The notes under the pieces: generated by a model
Databases searched by the model: none
Told to the model about the DNA's origin: nothing
What the model saw: only the letters and a program-made list of their open reading frames with translations
Position numbers and translations under genes: made by a program
Source: Methyloversatilis sp.
GTDB lineage: Bacteria > Pseudomonadota > Gammaproteobacteria > Burkholderiales > Rhodocyclaceae
Length of the DNA: 64,000 bases
Direction: 5' to 3'
Assembly (NCBI RefSeq): GCF_030696805.1
Contig: NZ_JAUYRO010000053.1
Location: 124,001-188,000, forward strand
In this document: piece after piece, positions 56,203 to 64,000 of the stretch
How positions within the stretch are numbered: the stretch's first letter is position 1
Layout: every line of letters starts with the position of its first letter

Positions 56203-57615
56203 TCAGGCAGGCGCGTCGCGCACCCGCAGTGCGCCGTCGACGTCGCCGGCTTCGATCAGCCCCAGTTCTTCATAGCGACGCAGCTTGCGCCACAGCGACA
56301 CGCGGTCGATGCCGAGCAGGCGCGCTGCCATGGCGCGGTTGCCGCCGACTTCGGCCAGCACGTCGAGGATGTGCGAGCGCTCGACGCTTTCCAGCGTTCG
56401 GATTTCGCCGCCCGCGCGGCTGCCCGCGTCGCGATGAACCACCGACGCGGCAAATCCGGCCGGCAGGTCCGCCTCGCCCAGCATGCTGCCGCTGGCCAGT
56501 GCCACGCCGCGCTCAATCAGGTTTTCAAGCTCGCGCACATTGCCCGGGTAGTCGTAGGCGCACAGCTTCTGCATCGCCGATGGCGCGATGGCCGTCACCG
56601 GCTTGCCCATCGCCAGTGCGGCGCGGCGAAGGAACTGCTGAGCCAGCAGCGGAATGTCTTCGCGCCGGGCGCGCAGCGGCGGCAACTGCAGCGTGACCAC
56701 ATTGAGCCGGAAATAGATGTCCTGCCGGAAGGTGCCTGCTTCGACCGCGCTGCGCGGTTCGCGATTGGTGGCCGCGAGAAAGCGCACATCGGCACGCACC
56801 GGCTCGGTACCGCCGACCCGCATGTATTCCCGCTCCTGCAGCAGGCGCAGCAGCTTGACCTGCATCGCCGCCGACATTTCGGTCACTTCATCGAGAAACA
56901 GCGTGCCGCTCTGTGCCGCCTCGACCAGACCGCCGCGCGATTGCTGGGCGCCTGTGTAGGCGCCCTTTTCGTGACCGAACAGTTCGTTGGCCAGCAGGTC
57001 TTCGGTGAGCGCGCCGCAATTGACCGCCACGAAAGGCCCGCCGGCACGTCGGCTGTGCGCGTGCAGGTGGCGCGCCAGCAACTCCTTGCCGGTGCCGGTC
57101 TCGCCGACGATGAGCACATTGCAGTCGGTCGGCGCCACGCCGCGCGCAATGTCGAGAATGGCGCGCATGCCGCCGTCGCGCGTGATGATGCGTTCTTCGG
57201 CGGCCTGCTCGACCAATTGGCGCAGACGGTGGTTTTCGGCGCGCAGCTGCGCCTTGTCGGCCGCCTCGCGCACCAGCTTGCGCACCTCGCCCAGCCGGAA
57301 TGGCTTGGAGATGTAATAGAAGGCGCCGGTGCGCATGGCCTCGACCGCCGATTCGGTGGTCGCAAAGCCGGTCACCACGAGCACCTCCATGTCGGGCCAG
57401 GCCTCGCGCGCGCGGCGCAACAGATCAAGGCCGTCCATGCCGGGCATGCGCAGGTCGGTCAGCATCACCTCGAAATCACGCGCGCGCAGCAGCGCCAGCG
57501 CACTGTCGCCGTTGTCGGCGGTGGTGACATCGAAGCCGTCGCGCCGCAGGGCAGTGGCCAGCCCTTCGCGGGCAACTGCCTCGTCATCGACCAGCAGTAC
57601 GCGTGCTCCACTCAT
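56203..57615 (-). CDS. NtrC-family sigma-54-dependent response regulator
   Basis: 470 residues: receiver with Asp54 (LTDLRMPGMDG), AAA+ domain with Walker A GETGTGKE (171-178) and the sigma-54 contact loop GAYTGA (218-223), and a C-terminal Fis-type helix-turn-helix (NRAMAARLLGIDRVSLWRKLRRY). All elements needed to activate sigma-54 promoters are intact. It overlaps its kinase gene by four bases. The sigma-54 promoter at 59239, divergent from that kinase gene, is an obvious candidate target. Confidence 0.94.
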   Translation of the reverse strand: MSGARVLLVDDEAVAREGLATALRRDGFDVTTADNGDSALALLRARDFEVMLTDLRMPGMDGLDLLRRAREAWPDMEVLVVTGFATTESAVEAMRTGAFYYISKPFRLGEVRKLVREAADKAQLRAENHRLRQLVEQAAEERIITRDGGMRAILDIARGVAPTDCNVLIVGETGTGKELLARHLHAHSRRAGGPFVAVNCGALTEDLLANELFGHEKGAYTGAQQSRGGLVEAAQSGTLFLDEVTEMSAAMQVKLLRLLQEREYMRVGGTEPVRADVRFLAATNREPRSAVEAGTFRQDIYFRLNVVTLQLPPLRARREDIPLLAQQFLRRAALAMGKPVTAIAPSAMQKLCAYDYPGNVRELENLIERGVALASGSMLGEADLPAGFAASVVHRDAGSRAGGEIRTLESVERSHILDVLAEVGGNRAMAARLLGIDRVSLWRKLRRYEELGLIEAGDVDGALRVRDAPA

Positions 57616-59048
57616 GATGTTTCCTCCGCCGGTATCCAGACCGTGACGCAGGCGCCGCCGTCCGGTTCGCGAGCGATGCTGACCCGACCGCCGTGTTCGG
57701 CTGCGATTTCATGCACCACGAACAGCCCGAGTCCGGAGCCCTTGCCGACCGGTTTGGTCGTGAAGAAAGGGTCGAACACGCGCTGCAGATTGCCCGGCGC
57801 AATGCCGGGGCCGTTGTCGCACACGTCGATCGCCGTGCCGCCGTCGCGCTGCGTGCCGCTGACCACGATGTGCGGCGTGGTTGCAGTTTCGTCACAGGCT
57901 TCAAGGGCATTGCGGATCAGATTGAGCAGCGCCTGCTGGATGCGCTGGCCGTCGGCGTGGATTTCCAGCGCCGGATCGATGTGCAGCGTGACGGCGTCGC
58001 CCGCGTCCGGCTGTTCGGCGCGCAGCAGCGCGATGGTTTCCTCGACCAGTGGGCGCAGCGGCTGGCGGACCAGCGCGAAGTGGCTGTCGCGCGCGAAGGC
58101 CAGCAGCGTGCGCACGATGCGCTGGGCGCGCTGCACCTGATCGTCGATCTGTTCGACAAACGCATTGAGCGGGGTGGCGTCGCCCCGCTCGGGTTCTTCG
58201 AGCAGCAGCTGGGCGTTGAGCGAAATATTGGACAGCGGGTTGTTCAGCTCGTGTGCCACGCCGGACAGCATGGTGCCCAGCGAGGCCAGCCGCGCGGTGC
58301 GCAGCACGGCGAGCTGGCGTTCTTCAAGGTCGCCGAGCGCACGGTTGAAGGCGTCGACCAGCGCCGCGATCTCGTCATCGTGATCGCGCGGCGTGAGGCG
58401 CGCCAGATTGCCGGTACCGACCCGCGCGAGATCGCTTTCGACCTCGCGCAGCGGCACCACGACGCGTCGGGTCACCAGTTGGCCGATGCCCAGAACCAGC
58501 ACGATGGCGGCGAACATGATCACGTACAGCCGCGATTCCTGACCGGTCAGCGCGCTGCGCATGGCTTCGCGCGCCTGGTCGGACAGGCGCTCACTGCTGT
58601 CGAACACCTGTTTGCCAACCGCCTCCATGCGCTCTTCCAGCGGCGAAATCGGGTCGGTCGGCTTGATGCGGCGCTGCAGGCGGTCGTCCAGCAGGTCGCG
58701 CCAGTCAGACAGCGACTGCTCCAGTTCGTCGAGCGCAAAGCCGGGTGCGGCGCGCTGCATCAGCGGGCGGTCGCGCCCGATCAGCGTCAGCGCCTCTTCC
58801 GCCTTGCTCACCGCCGCCTTCAGTTCCGATGGCTTGCGGAACAGCAGGTAATTCTTTTCAAGCCGGCGCGCCTCGCGCACCACATCGTGCATGCGCGTGA
58901 CCTTGTATTCGTCGTCGACGTGAGACAGCAGGTCGCGCACCTGTTCGAGTGCGGCGAACACCAGCAGCACGAACAGGCCGCCGAGCACGATGTAGCCGAG
59001 CAGGATCTTGCCGTGCAGCGATCGGGGCAACAGTTTCATCAATTGCAT
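57612..59048 (-). CDS. membrane sensor histidine kinase partner of the sigma-54 activator
   Basis: 478 residues from the ATG at 59048; ATGs at 59108 and 59039 are alternatives and none has a good binding site. Two membrane helices (about 13-34 and 173-195) flank a helical periplasmic sensor. A HAMP region follows, then HisKA with His266 (LSGVAHELNNPLSN) and a HATPase domain (DNGPGI, GKGSGLGLF). The NtrB/ZraS-like kinase core and the overlapping NtrC-type regulator make a complete two-component system. The signal is unknown. Confidence 0.9.
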   Translation of the reverse strand: MQLMKLLPRSLHGKILLGYIVLGGLFVLLVFAALEQVRDLLSHVDDEYKVTRMHDVVREARRLEKNYLLFRKPSELKAAVSKAEEALTLIGRDRPLMQRAAPGFALDELEQSLSDWRDLLDDRLQRRIKPTDPISPLEERMEAVGKQVFDSSERLSDQAREAMRSALTGQESRLYVIMFAAIVLVLGIGQLVTRRVVVPLREVESDLARVGTGNLARLTPRDHDDEIAALVDAFNRALGDLEERQLAVLRTARLASLGTMLSGVAHELNNPLSNISLNAQLLLEEPERGDATPLNAFVEQIDDQVQRAQRIVRTLLAFARDSHFALVRQPLRPLVEETIALLRAEQPDAGDAVTLHIDPALEIHADGQRIQQALLNLIRNALEACDETATTPHIVVSGTQRDGGTAIDVCDNGPGIAPGNLQRVFDPFFTTKPVGKGSGLGLFVVHEIAAEHGGRVSIAREPDGGACVTVWIPAEETS

Positions 59049-59238
59049 ATTGAAACGTTGCGTTGCGGATTTCAACGGTAATGCGAACGGCGCATCGGTC
59101 AGTTTCATGCGGGTTTGCGTCCATCGGGCTGGCATGAATAGCCCGAGGCGATGCATTGTGCAACGTCTGCTGGATGTGAAAGCCGGGGCCGGATGGGCGA
59201 GCATAATGAAATCAAAGACTTGAGATATTTTATTTAAC

Positions 59239-59254
59239 TGGCACATCCCCTGCT
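59239..59254 (+). promoter_or_regulatory. sigma-54 promoter facing away from the kinase gene
   Basis: TGGCACATCCCCTGCT matches the -24/-12 consensus TGGCACGNNNNTTGCW at all but two positions, with GG at 59240-59241 and GC at 59252-59253 correctly spaced. Transcription should start near 59265. A palindrome TGCA-TTG-TGCA lies upstream near 59152-59162, a possible activator site. Confidence 0.75.
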
Positions 59255-59265
59255 AGAACTTCCGT

Positions 59266-59398
59266 GCCAGCTCTGTGGCCACCGCCCGACGGCTCCTCGG
59301 ACGGTGGCCGGTGGCAGGGGGGCAATGGGGAGGCCGGTTTGCCAGCGGACTGAACCGGTTCTTTTGTGCGGCTCGCGACTCCTTCGCGAGCCGTTTTT
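59266..59398 (+). ncRNA. candidate sigma-54-dependent small RNA (about 133 nt)
   Basis: The span from the predicted sigma-54 start to a strong terminator holds no credible gene: reading frames inside it have no binding site and run through the terminator. It can fold strongly. GGCCACCG with CGGTGGCC forms a perfect 8-bp stem extended outward by TGCCA/TGGCA; a second hairpin pairs CCGGTT with AACCGG; the terminator stem follows. Between them lies a G-rich single-stranded segment (GGGGGGCAATGGGGAGG). Small RNAs driven by sigma-54 and an adjacent kinase/activator pair are known (GlmY/GlmZ with GlrK/GlrR). The identity of this one is an inference. Confidence 0.6.
59369..59398 (+). terminator. strong intrinsic terminator
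   Basis: CGGCTCGCGA-CTCCT-TCGCGAGCCG is a perfect 10-bp stem followed by TTTTT. No protein gene on this strand lies upstream of it for over 2 kb, so it most likely ends the sigma-54 transcript. The rest of the gap to ccmA (59399-59573) shows only a weak -10-like GATAAT at 59519. Confidence 0.88.
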
Positions 59399-59573
59399 CT
59401 TTGTTTGTCGTTGCCTTTTACGTGTTCTCGCGAGTTGCCTTGTCGCCCTCCGGGCCGCGACGCGATGCCGGCAACCCGGCCCGCTCACATCACCAGACCT
59501 TCGCGCAGCGCTTTAACGGATAATTCACGGCTGCCCATCCGTCACCGCTCCGTTCCTGCTGTCCGAACCGTCA

Positions 59574-60224
59574 ATGTCTGAATCTTCCGCCCCGCTGCTC
59601 GAAACCCGCGCCCTGACCTGCATGCGTGGTCGCGCGCGGCTGTTCGCCGGGCTCGACCTGACGGTCGGCGAAGGCGAACTGGTGCATGTCGCGGGTGCCA
59701 ACGGCAGCGGCAAGACCAGCCTGCTGCGCATTCTTTGCGGCCTGTCCGAACCGGAATCGGGCGAGGTGCGCTGGCGTGGCCAGCCCGCCCGGTCGGTGCG
59801 CGACGATTGGCGCGGCGGCATGCTGTACCTGGGTCACCGCAACGGCGTGAAGGACGATTTCACGCCGCTTGAGAACCTGCATGCGAGTGCCGCCATCGCC
59901 GGCGAGCGCATCGCCGACACGGTGCTGCTCGAGGCGCTGGCAGACATCGGACTGGCCGCGCGTCTCGATGTGCCGGCGCGCAGCCTGTCGCAGGGTCAAC
60001 GCCGGCGCGTGGCGCTGGCGCGCCTGCTGGCCGATACGCGCAGTGCGCTGTGGATACTCGACGAACCCTTCACCGCGCTCGACGTGCGCGCCGTCGCGGT
60101 GCTCGCTGCAGCGATGGCGGCGCATCTGCGACGTGGTGGCGCGCTGATCTACACCACGCATCAGCCGGTGGACATCGATGCCGAGCGCCGGCAGACATTC
60201 AATCTGGACGAGTACGCATGCTGA
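59574..60224 (+). CDS. ccmA: haem exporter ATP-binding protein CcmA
   Basis: 216-residue ABC ATPase. Walker A GANGSGKT at 41-48, signature LSQGQRRRVALARLL near 138, and Walker B LWILDEPFTALD. With CcmB and CcmC it drives release of holo-CcmE in cytochrome c maturation. First gene of ccmABCDEF; overlaps ccmB by seven bases. Confidence 0.94.
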   Translation: MSESSAPLLETRALTCMRGRARLFAGLDLTVGEGELVHVAGANGSGKTSLLRILCGLSEPESGEVRWRGQPARSVRDDWRGGMLYLGHRNGVKDDFTPLENLHASAAIAGERIADTVLLEALADIGLAARLDVPARSLSQGQRRRVALARLLADTRSALWILDEPFTALDVRAVAVLAAAMAAHLRRGGALIYTTHQPVDIDAERRQTFNLDEYAC

Positions 60225-60886
60225 GCCTGTTCGTGTCGGTGGTGCGCCGCGACCTGCTGCTGGCCTGGCGACGACGCTCCGACGTGCTGACTGCGCTCGG
60301 CTTCTTCCTGCTGGTGACCAGCCTGTTTCCGTTGGGTGTAGGGCCGGAACCTGAGCAACTGAGCCACATTGCGGCCGGCGTCATGTGGGTCGCCGCGCTG
60401 CTGGCCACACTGCTGTCGGTCAGCCGGCTGTTCGAATCGGACGAAGCCGACGGCACGCTGGAACAGATGCTGCTGTCGGTCGAGCCGCTGCCCGTCATCG
60501 TGCTGGGCAAGGTGTGCGCCTACTGGCTGCTGACCGGCCTGCCGCTGGTCGTGATTGCGCCGCTGATCGGGCTGCAGTTCAACCTGTCAGCCGACGAAAC
60601 CCTGATCGTCTGCGCTACGCTGCTGGTCGGTACGCCGTCGCTGTCTCTGCTCGGCGCAGTCGGCGCCTCGCTGACGCTGGGCCTGCGTGGTGGCGGTGCG
60701 CTGATCGCGCTGCTGGTGCTGCCGCTTTACGTGCCGGTGCTGATCTTCGGCGCCGGCGCGCTCGATGCCTGGCGTGCCGGGCTGGGCATACAGTCGCATC
60801 TGGCGCTGCTGTCGGCGGTGCTGCTGGTCGCACTGGCGGTGTGCCCGCTGGCCAGCGCTACCGCGCTGCGGATCGCTCAGGATTGA
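60218..60886 (+). CDS. ccmB: haem exporter membrane protein CcmB
   Basis: 222 residues with six hydrophobic helices, the membrane subunit of the CcmAB transporter. The conserved N-terminal VVRRDLLLAWRRRSDVLTAL and the FESDEADGTLEQ loop are present. The start at 60218 is inside the ccmA stop region and excludes an unlike upstream extension. The 173-base gap to ccmC holds no gene. Confidence 0.92.
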   Translation: MLSLFVSVVRRDLLLAWRRRSDVLTALGFFLLVTSLFPLGVGPEPEQLSHIAAGVMWVAALLATLLSVSRLFESDEADGTLEQMLLSVEPLPVIVLGKVCAYWLLTGLPLVVIAPLIGLQFNLSADETLIVCATLLVGTPSLSLLGAVGASLTLGLRGGGALIALLVLPLYVPVLIFGAGALDAWRAGLGIQSHLALLSAVLLVALAVCPLASATALRIAQD

Positions 60887-61059
60887 ACTGTTTTTGCCGC
60901 ATTCGGGCCAAAGCAGCGAGTCGGTTAAACTGTCGGCCGCTGATGTGGCAGGCGGTCGCTTTCAGAGGTGACCGGGCCTGCAACGTACGACCGCCATTCC
61001 CTGCCACACCCCGGTCACCCCACCGGCCAACCTGAACCCGGATCAACCCGAAACCGCTG

Positions 61060-61854
61060 ATGTCTGACTCACCGCTTACTGCCACGCGCGCACCGTCGTC
61101 CGGCTTCAGCCTTTTTTACTACGCCAGTCCGCAAACCTTCTTCCCGCTCGCCGGCAAGCTGCTGTGGCCGACCTGGATCATCGCGATCGGGCTGACGATC
61201 GCCGGTCTCTACACCGGCTTCTTCATCGCGCCGACCGACGCCACGCAGGGCGACAGCTACCGCATCATCTTCATCCACGTACCGGCTGCGTGGATGTCGA
61301 TGGTGATCTATCTTGTGATGGCCTTCTGGTGCGCGGTCGGGCTCATCTTCAACACCCGGCTGTCTTTCATGATGTCGAGCGCGCTGGCGCCGACCGGCGC
61401 GCTGTGGGCCTTCATCGCGTTGTGGACCGGTGCGCTGTGGGGCAAGCCGACCTGGGGCACCTACTGGGTGTGGGACGCGCGACTCACGTCGGAACTCATC
61501 CTGTTCTTCCTGTACTGCGGCTACATGGCGCTGCAGGCGGCCATTGACGACCCGCGCCGGGCGGATCGCGCCGGTGCGCTGATCGCCATCGTTGGCGCGA
61601 TCAACGTGCCGATCATCTATTTTTCGGTGAAGTGGTGGAACACCTTGCATCAGGGGGCGTCTGTAAGCCTGACGCAGTCACCGTCGATGGCCAGCACCAT
61701 GCTCACCGGCATGCTGCTGATGGCGCTGGCGGCGTGGGCTTACACGATAGGTGTCGCGCTGGTGCGCGTGCGCGCCATCATGATTGAACGCGAGCGGCAC
61801 ACCGACTGGGTTCGCCAACTCGGCAATGCAACAGCAGGAGGCAGCAAGGCATGA
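61060..61854 (+). CDS. ccmC: haem delivery protein CcmC
   Basis: 264 residues with six membrane helices and the tryptophan-rich haem-handling loop WGTYWVWDARLTSELIL, flanked by conserved His residues (FIHVPAAWMS and WWNTLHQGAS). CcmC loads haem onto CcmE. It overlaps ccmD by four bases. Confidence 0.95.
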   Translation: MSDSPLTATRAPSSGFSLFYYASPQTFFPLAGKLLWPTWIIAIGLTIAGLYTGFFIAPTDATQGDSYRIIFIHVPAAWMSMVIYLVMAFWCAVGLIFNTRLSFMMSSALAPTGALWAFIALWTGALWGKPTWGTYWVWDARLTSELILFFLYCGYMALQAAIDDPRRADRAGALIAIVGAINVPIIYFSVKWWNTLHQGASVSLTQSPSMASTMLTGMLLMALAAWAYTIGVALVRVRAIMIERERHTDWVRQLGNATAGGSKA

Positions 61855-62048
61855 ATTGGGAAAGCGCCAACCACTTCTGGGCGATGGGCGGTTACGGATT
61901 CTTCGTGTGGGGCTCGTACGCGGTGACCGCGCTGCTGGTCGCCGCCGAACTGGTGCTGGTCGCGCGCCGCATGCGCGCAGCGCGCGCTGGCGCGGCTCGC
62001 GACGTGGCCATCGAACGCATTGATGCCGAACGGCGGGGGCGCGCATGA
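61851..62048 (+). CDS. ccmD: haem exporter accessory protein CcmD
   Basis: 65 residues with a single membrane helix (about 17-40) and a charged tail. The family motif [16 protein letters not shown] is intact. CcmD is needed to release holo-CcmE from CcmABC. It overlaps ccmC and ccmE by four bases each. Confidence 0.9.
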   Translation: MNWESANHFWAMGGYGFFVWGSYAVTALLVAAELVLVARRMRAARAGAARDVAIERIDAERRGRA

Positions 62049-62491
62049 AACCGCGTCAAAAGCGCTTTGCCCTGATCGCTGTCGGCGTGATCGCGCTGGC
62101 CGGCGCGGCCACGCTGGTGCTGACCGCATTCGAGGACAACATGGTTTTCTTCTTCACGCCGAGCCAGGTGGCGGCGCGCGAAGCGCCGCAGGGCCGCACC
62201 TTCCGCATCGGTGGCATGGTGGAGGAGGGCAGCCTGCAACGCGGCGACGACGGCACGTCGGTCAAGTTCGTGGTGACGGACACGGCGCACAAGATTCCGG
62301 TCACTTACAGCGGCGCGTTGCCCGACCTGTTCAAGGAGGGCAAGGGCGTGGTGGCGCAGGGCAAGTTGAACGACGGCGGTGTGTTCGCCGCCAGCGAAGT
62401 GCTGGCAAAACACGATGAGAACTACATGCCGCCTGAAGCGGCACACGCGCTCGAACAGGCGAAGAAGGCGCAGGGCACGGTCGTCCAGTGA
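62045..62491 (+). CDS. ccmE: haem chaperone CcmE
   Basis: 148 residues: N-terminal membrane anchor (about 8-28) and a periplasmic OB-fold. The haem-binding motif HDENY is present with the covalent-ligand His123 and Tyr127. It carries haem from CcmC to the CcmF ligase. The usual His-type motif indicates a standard System I. Confidence 0.95.
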   Translation: MKPRQKRFALIAVGVIALAGAATLVLTAFEDNMVFFFTPSQVAAREAPQGRTFRIGGMVEEGSLQRGDDGTSVKFVVTDTAHKIPVTYSGALPDLFKEGKGVVAQGKLNDGGVFAASEVLAKHDENYMPPEAAHALEQAKKAQGTVVQ

Positions 62492-62542
62492 AGTTCAACA
62501 TCGGCGCGCCCTGGCGTGCCCGGTTTCAGGGGTTGAGTACGC

Positions 62543-64000
62543 ATGTATCCCGAATTAGGTAATTTTTCGCTGTCCATCGCGCTGGCGCTGTCGCTGCTTC
62601 TGGGCATCCTGCCGCTGATCGGCGCGCACCGAGGCGACGCCCGGCTGATGTCGGCGGCGCGCCCGCTGACCCAGGGCGTTTTCGTGTTCGTCACGTTTGC
62701 TTTCGTGTGCCTGATCCAGTCCTTCATCCTGAATGACTTTTCCGTGCTGAACGTCGCGACCAACTCGAATTCGACGTTGCCGCTGGAATACCGCATTGCC
62801 GCCTCGTGGGGCAGCCACGAAGGCTCGCTGCTGCTGTGGGTGTTCATGCTGGCGGGGTGGGCGCTGGCGGTAAGCGTGTTCTCGCGCCGCCTGCCGCCGG
62901 ACATGGTCGCGCGCGTGCTGGCAGTGCTCGGCTTGATCACGGTCGGCTTTCTCGCCTTCATGCTGGGCAGCTCGAACCCGTTCGACCGGTTGCTGCCTGC
63001 CGCGGTCGATGGTCGCGACCTGAATCCGCTGCTGCAGGATCCGGGGATGATTTTCCACCCGCCGATGCTCTACATGGGCTATGTCGGCTTTTCGGTCGCC
63101 TTCGCCTTCGCGATCGCGGCGCTGATCGGCGGCCGGCTCGACGCGGCCTGGGCGCGCTGGTCGAGGCCATGGACTACGGTCGCCTGGGTGTTCCTTACGC
63201 TGGGCATCGCGCTCGGCAGCTATTGGGCGTATTACGAACTGGGCTGGGGCGGCTGGTGGTTCTGGGACCCGGTCGAAAACGCGTCCTTCATGCCCTGGCT
63301 GGTCGGCACGGCGCTCATCCATTCGCTGGCGGTGACCGAAAAGCGCGGCGCCTTCAAGAGCTGGACCGTGCTGCTGGCGATCTCGGCTTTTTCGCTGTCG
63401 CTGCTCGGCACCTTCCTCGTGCGCTCGGGCGTGCTGACCTCGGTGCACGCGTTCGCGACCGACCCGGAACGAGGCGTATTCATCCTCGCGCTGCTGGTGT
63501 TCGTCATCGGTACGTCGCTGCTGCTGTTTGCGATCCGTGCGCCGTCGGTCGGTCTGGGCGGCGGCTTTGCGTTCATTTCGCGCGAAACCGCGCTGCTCGG
63601 CAACAACGTGCTGCTGGCAGTGGCCACGTCGGCAGTGCTGCTCGGTACGCTGTACCCGCTGTTTCTCGACGCGCTGGGCATGGGCAAGATTTCAGTGGGC
63701 GCGCCGTACTTCGACGCGGTATTCGTGCCGCTGATGACACCGGTCGCCTTCCTGATGGCGATCGGGCCGTTCGTGCGCTGGAAGAAGGACGGCGCACCAA
63801 GCCTGGTGACCCGCCTGCGTTGGGCCTTCGCGGTCAGTGTGGTCAGCACGGTCATCATGATGGTCATGTCGGGCGGTTTTTCACCGATGCTCGGTCTGGG
63901 TACTTTCATCGTGGTGTGGATCGTCGCGACCAGCGTGCAGCATCTGGTCGAGCGGCTGCGCGGTCGCACCGGTGACGGCAACTGGTTCGCCCGCGCCCGG
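62543..64000 (+). CDS. ccmF: cytochrome c haem lyase CcmF (3' end outside window)
   Basis: 486 codons run open to the window edge, so the protein is incomplete; CcmF is usually about 650 residues. It starts MYPELGNFSLSIALALSLL, has multiple membrane helices, an early HEGSLLLWV segment and the haem-handling WGGWWFWDPVENASFMPWL. It attaches haem to apocytochrome c with CcmH. The ATG at 62543 lies 51 bases after ccmE. Confidence 0.94.
   Translation, partial: MYPELGNFSLSIALALSLLLGILPLIGAHRGDARLMSAARPLTQGVFVFVTFAFVCLIQSFILNDFSVLNVATNSNSTLPLEYRIAASWGSHEGSLLLWVFMLAGWALAVSVFSRRLPPDMVARVLAVLGLITVGFLAFMLGSSNPFDRLLPAAVDGRDLNPLLQDPGMIFHPPMLYMGYVGFSVAFAFAIAALIGGRLDAAWARWSRPWTTVAWVFLTLGIALGSYWAYYELGWGGWWFWDPVENASFMPWLVGTALIHSLAVTEKRGAFKSWTVLLAISAFSLSLLGTFLVRSGVLTSVHAFATDPERGVFILALLVFVIGTSLLLFAIRAPSVGLGGGFAFISRETALLGNNVLLAVATSAVLLGTLYPLFLDALGMGKISVGAPYFDAVFVPLMTPVAFLMAIGPFVRWKKDGAPSLVTRLRWAFAVSVVSTVIMMVMSGGFSPMLGLGTFIVVWIVATSVQHLVERLRGRTGDGNWFARAR

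Noticed and set aside
59275-59523. 82-codon plus-strand frame across the candidate small RNA
   Set aside because: No ribosome binding site, it reads through the perfect terminator stem, and the product has no recognisable features; other frames in the same place are equally open.

Overview
The window is high-GC and densely coded. Gene order and protein families point to a betaproteobacterium of the Rhodocyclales/Burkholderiales type: argD-argF-argG, trxB-crp/fnr-ftsK-lolA-rarA, and a ccmABCDEF run. The genus cannot be fixed from the sequence alone.

Layout. 1-9234 is housekeeping: a small ORF with its own promoter, arginine synthesis (argD, argF, argG), ppnP, yajQ, an amidotransferase, a periplasmic aspartic protease, a Nudix hydrolase, a CobD/CbiB-like membrane protein and a thiolase. 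9242-13789 is an operon for a permuted ATP-grasp protein, an alpha-E protein, a transglutaminase-like protein and the proteasome-like protease Anbu, preceded by what looks like an NtrC site plus a sigma-54 promoter. 14009-26367 is a complete pelABCDEFG exopolysaccharide cluster with an intact c-di-GMP I-site in PelD. 26396-32244 returns to housekeeping (transglutaminase-fold protein with Ser for Cys, Ste24-type protease, pterin dehydratase, rsgA, orn, nadE).

32251-36349 is an AT-richer foreign block: a frameshifted hypothetical gene, two dead transposase genes, a Tat-exported tyrosinase and a lipoprotein. Two tandem paralogous LuxR-type regulators follow. 39380-43713 is a small exosortase island: a sorting enzyme, an associated membrane protein and two secreted proteins (a subtilase and a DNRLRE protein) with the same PLPxWAL C-terminal signal.

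43835-45711 encodes an H-NOX haem sensor coupled to a soluble hybrid histidine kinase. PII, an Smr protein, trxB, a Crp/Fnr regulator, ftsK, lolA, rarA and a HAD phosphatase follow, with REP-type palindromes around the last gene. Two two-component systems occupy 54243-59048; the second is a membrane kinase plus a sigma-54 activator. Divergent from it lies a near-consensus sigma-54 promoter and, about 130 bases on, a strong intrinsic terminator with no credible gene between them: a candidate sigma-54-dependent small RNA. The window ends in the cytochrome c maturation genes ccmABCDE and a ccmF cut by the window edge.

The most notable unexplained signals are the candidate small RNA at about 59266-59398, the nitrogen-type promoter of the Anbu operon, the covarying tandem hairpins inside that operon, the compact exosortase island, and two transglutaminase-fold proteins with altered nucleophile positions.
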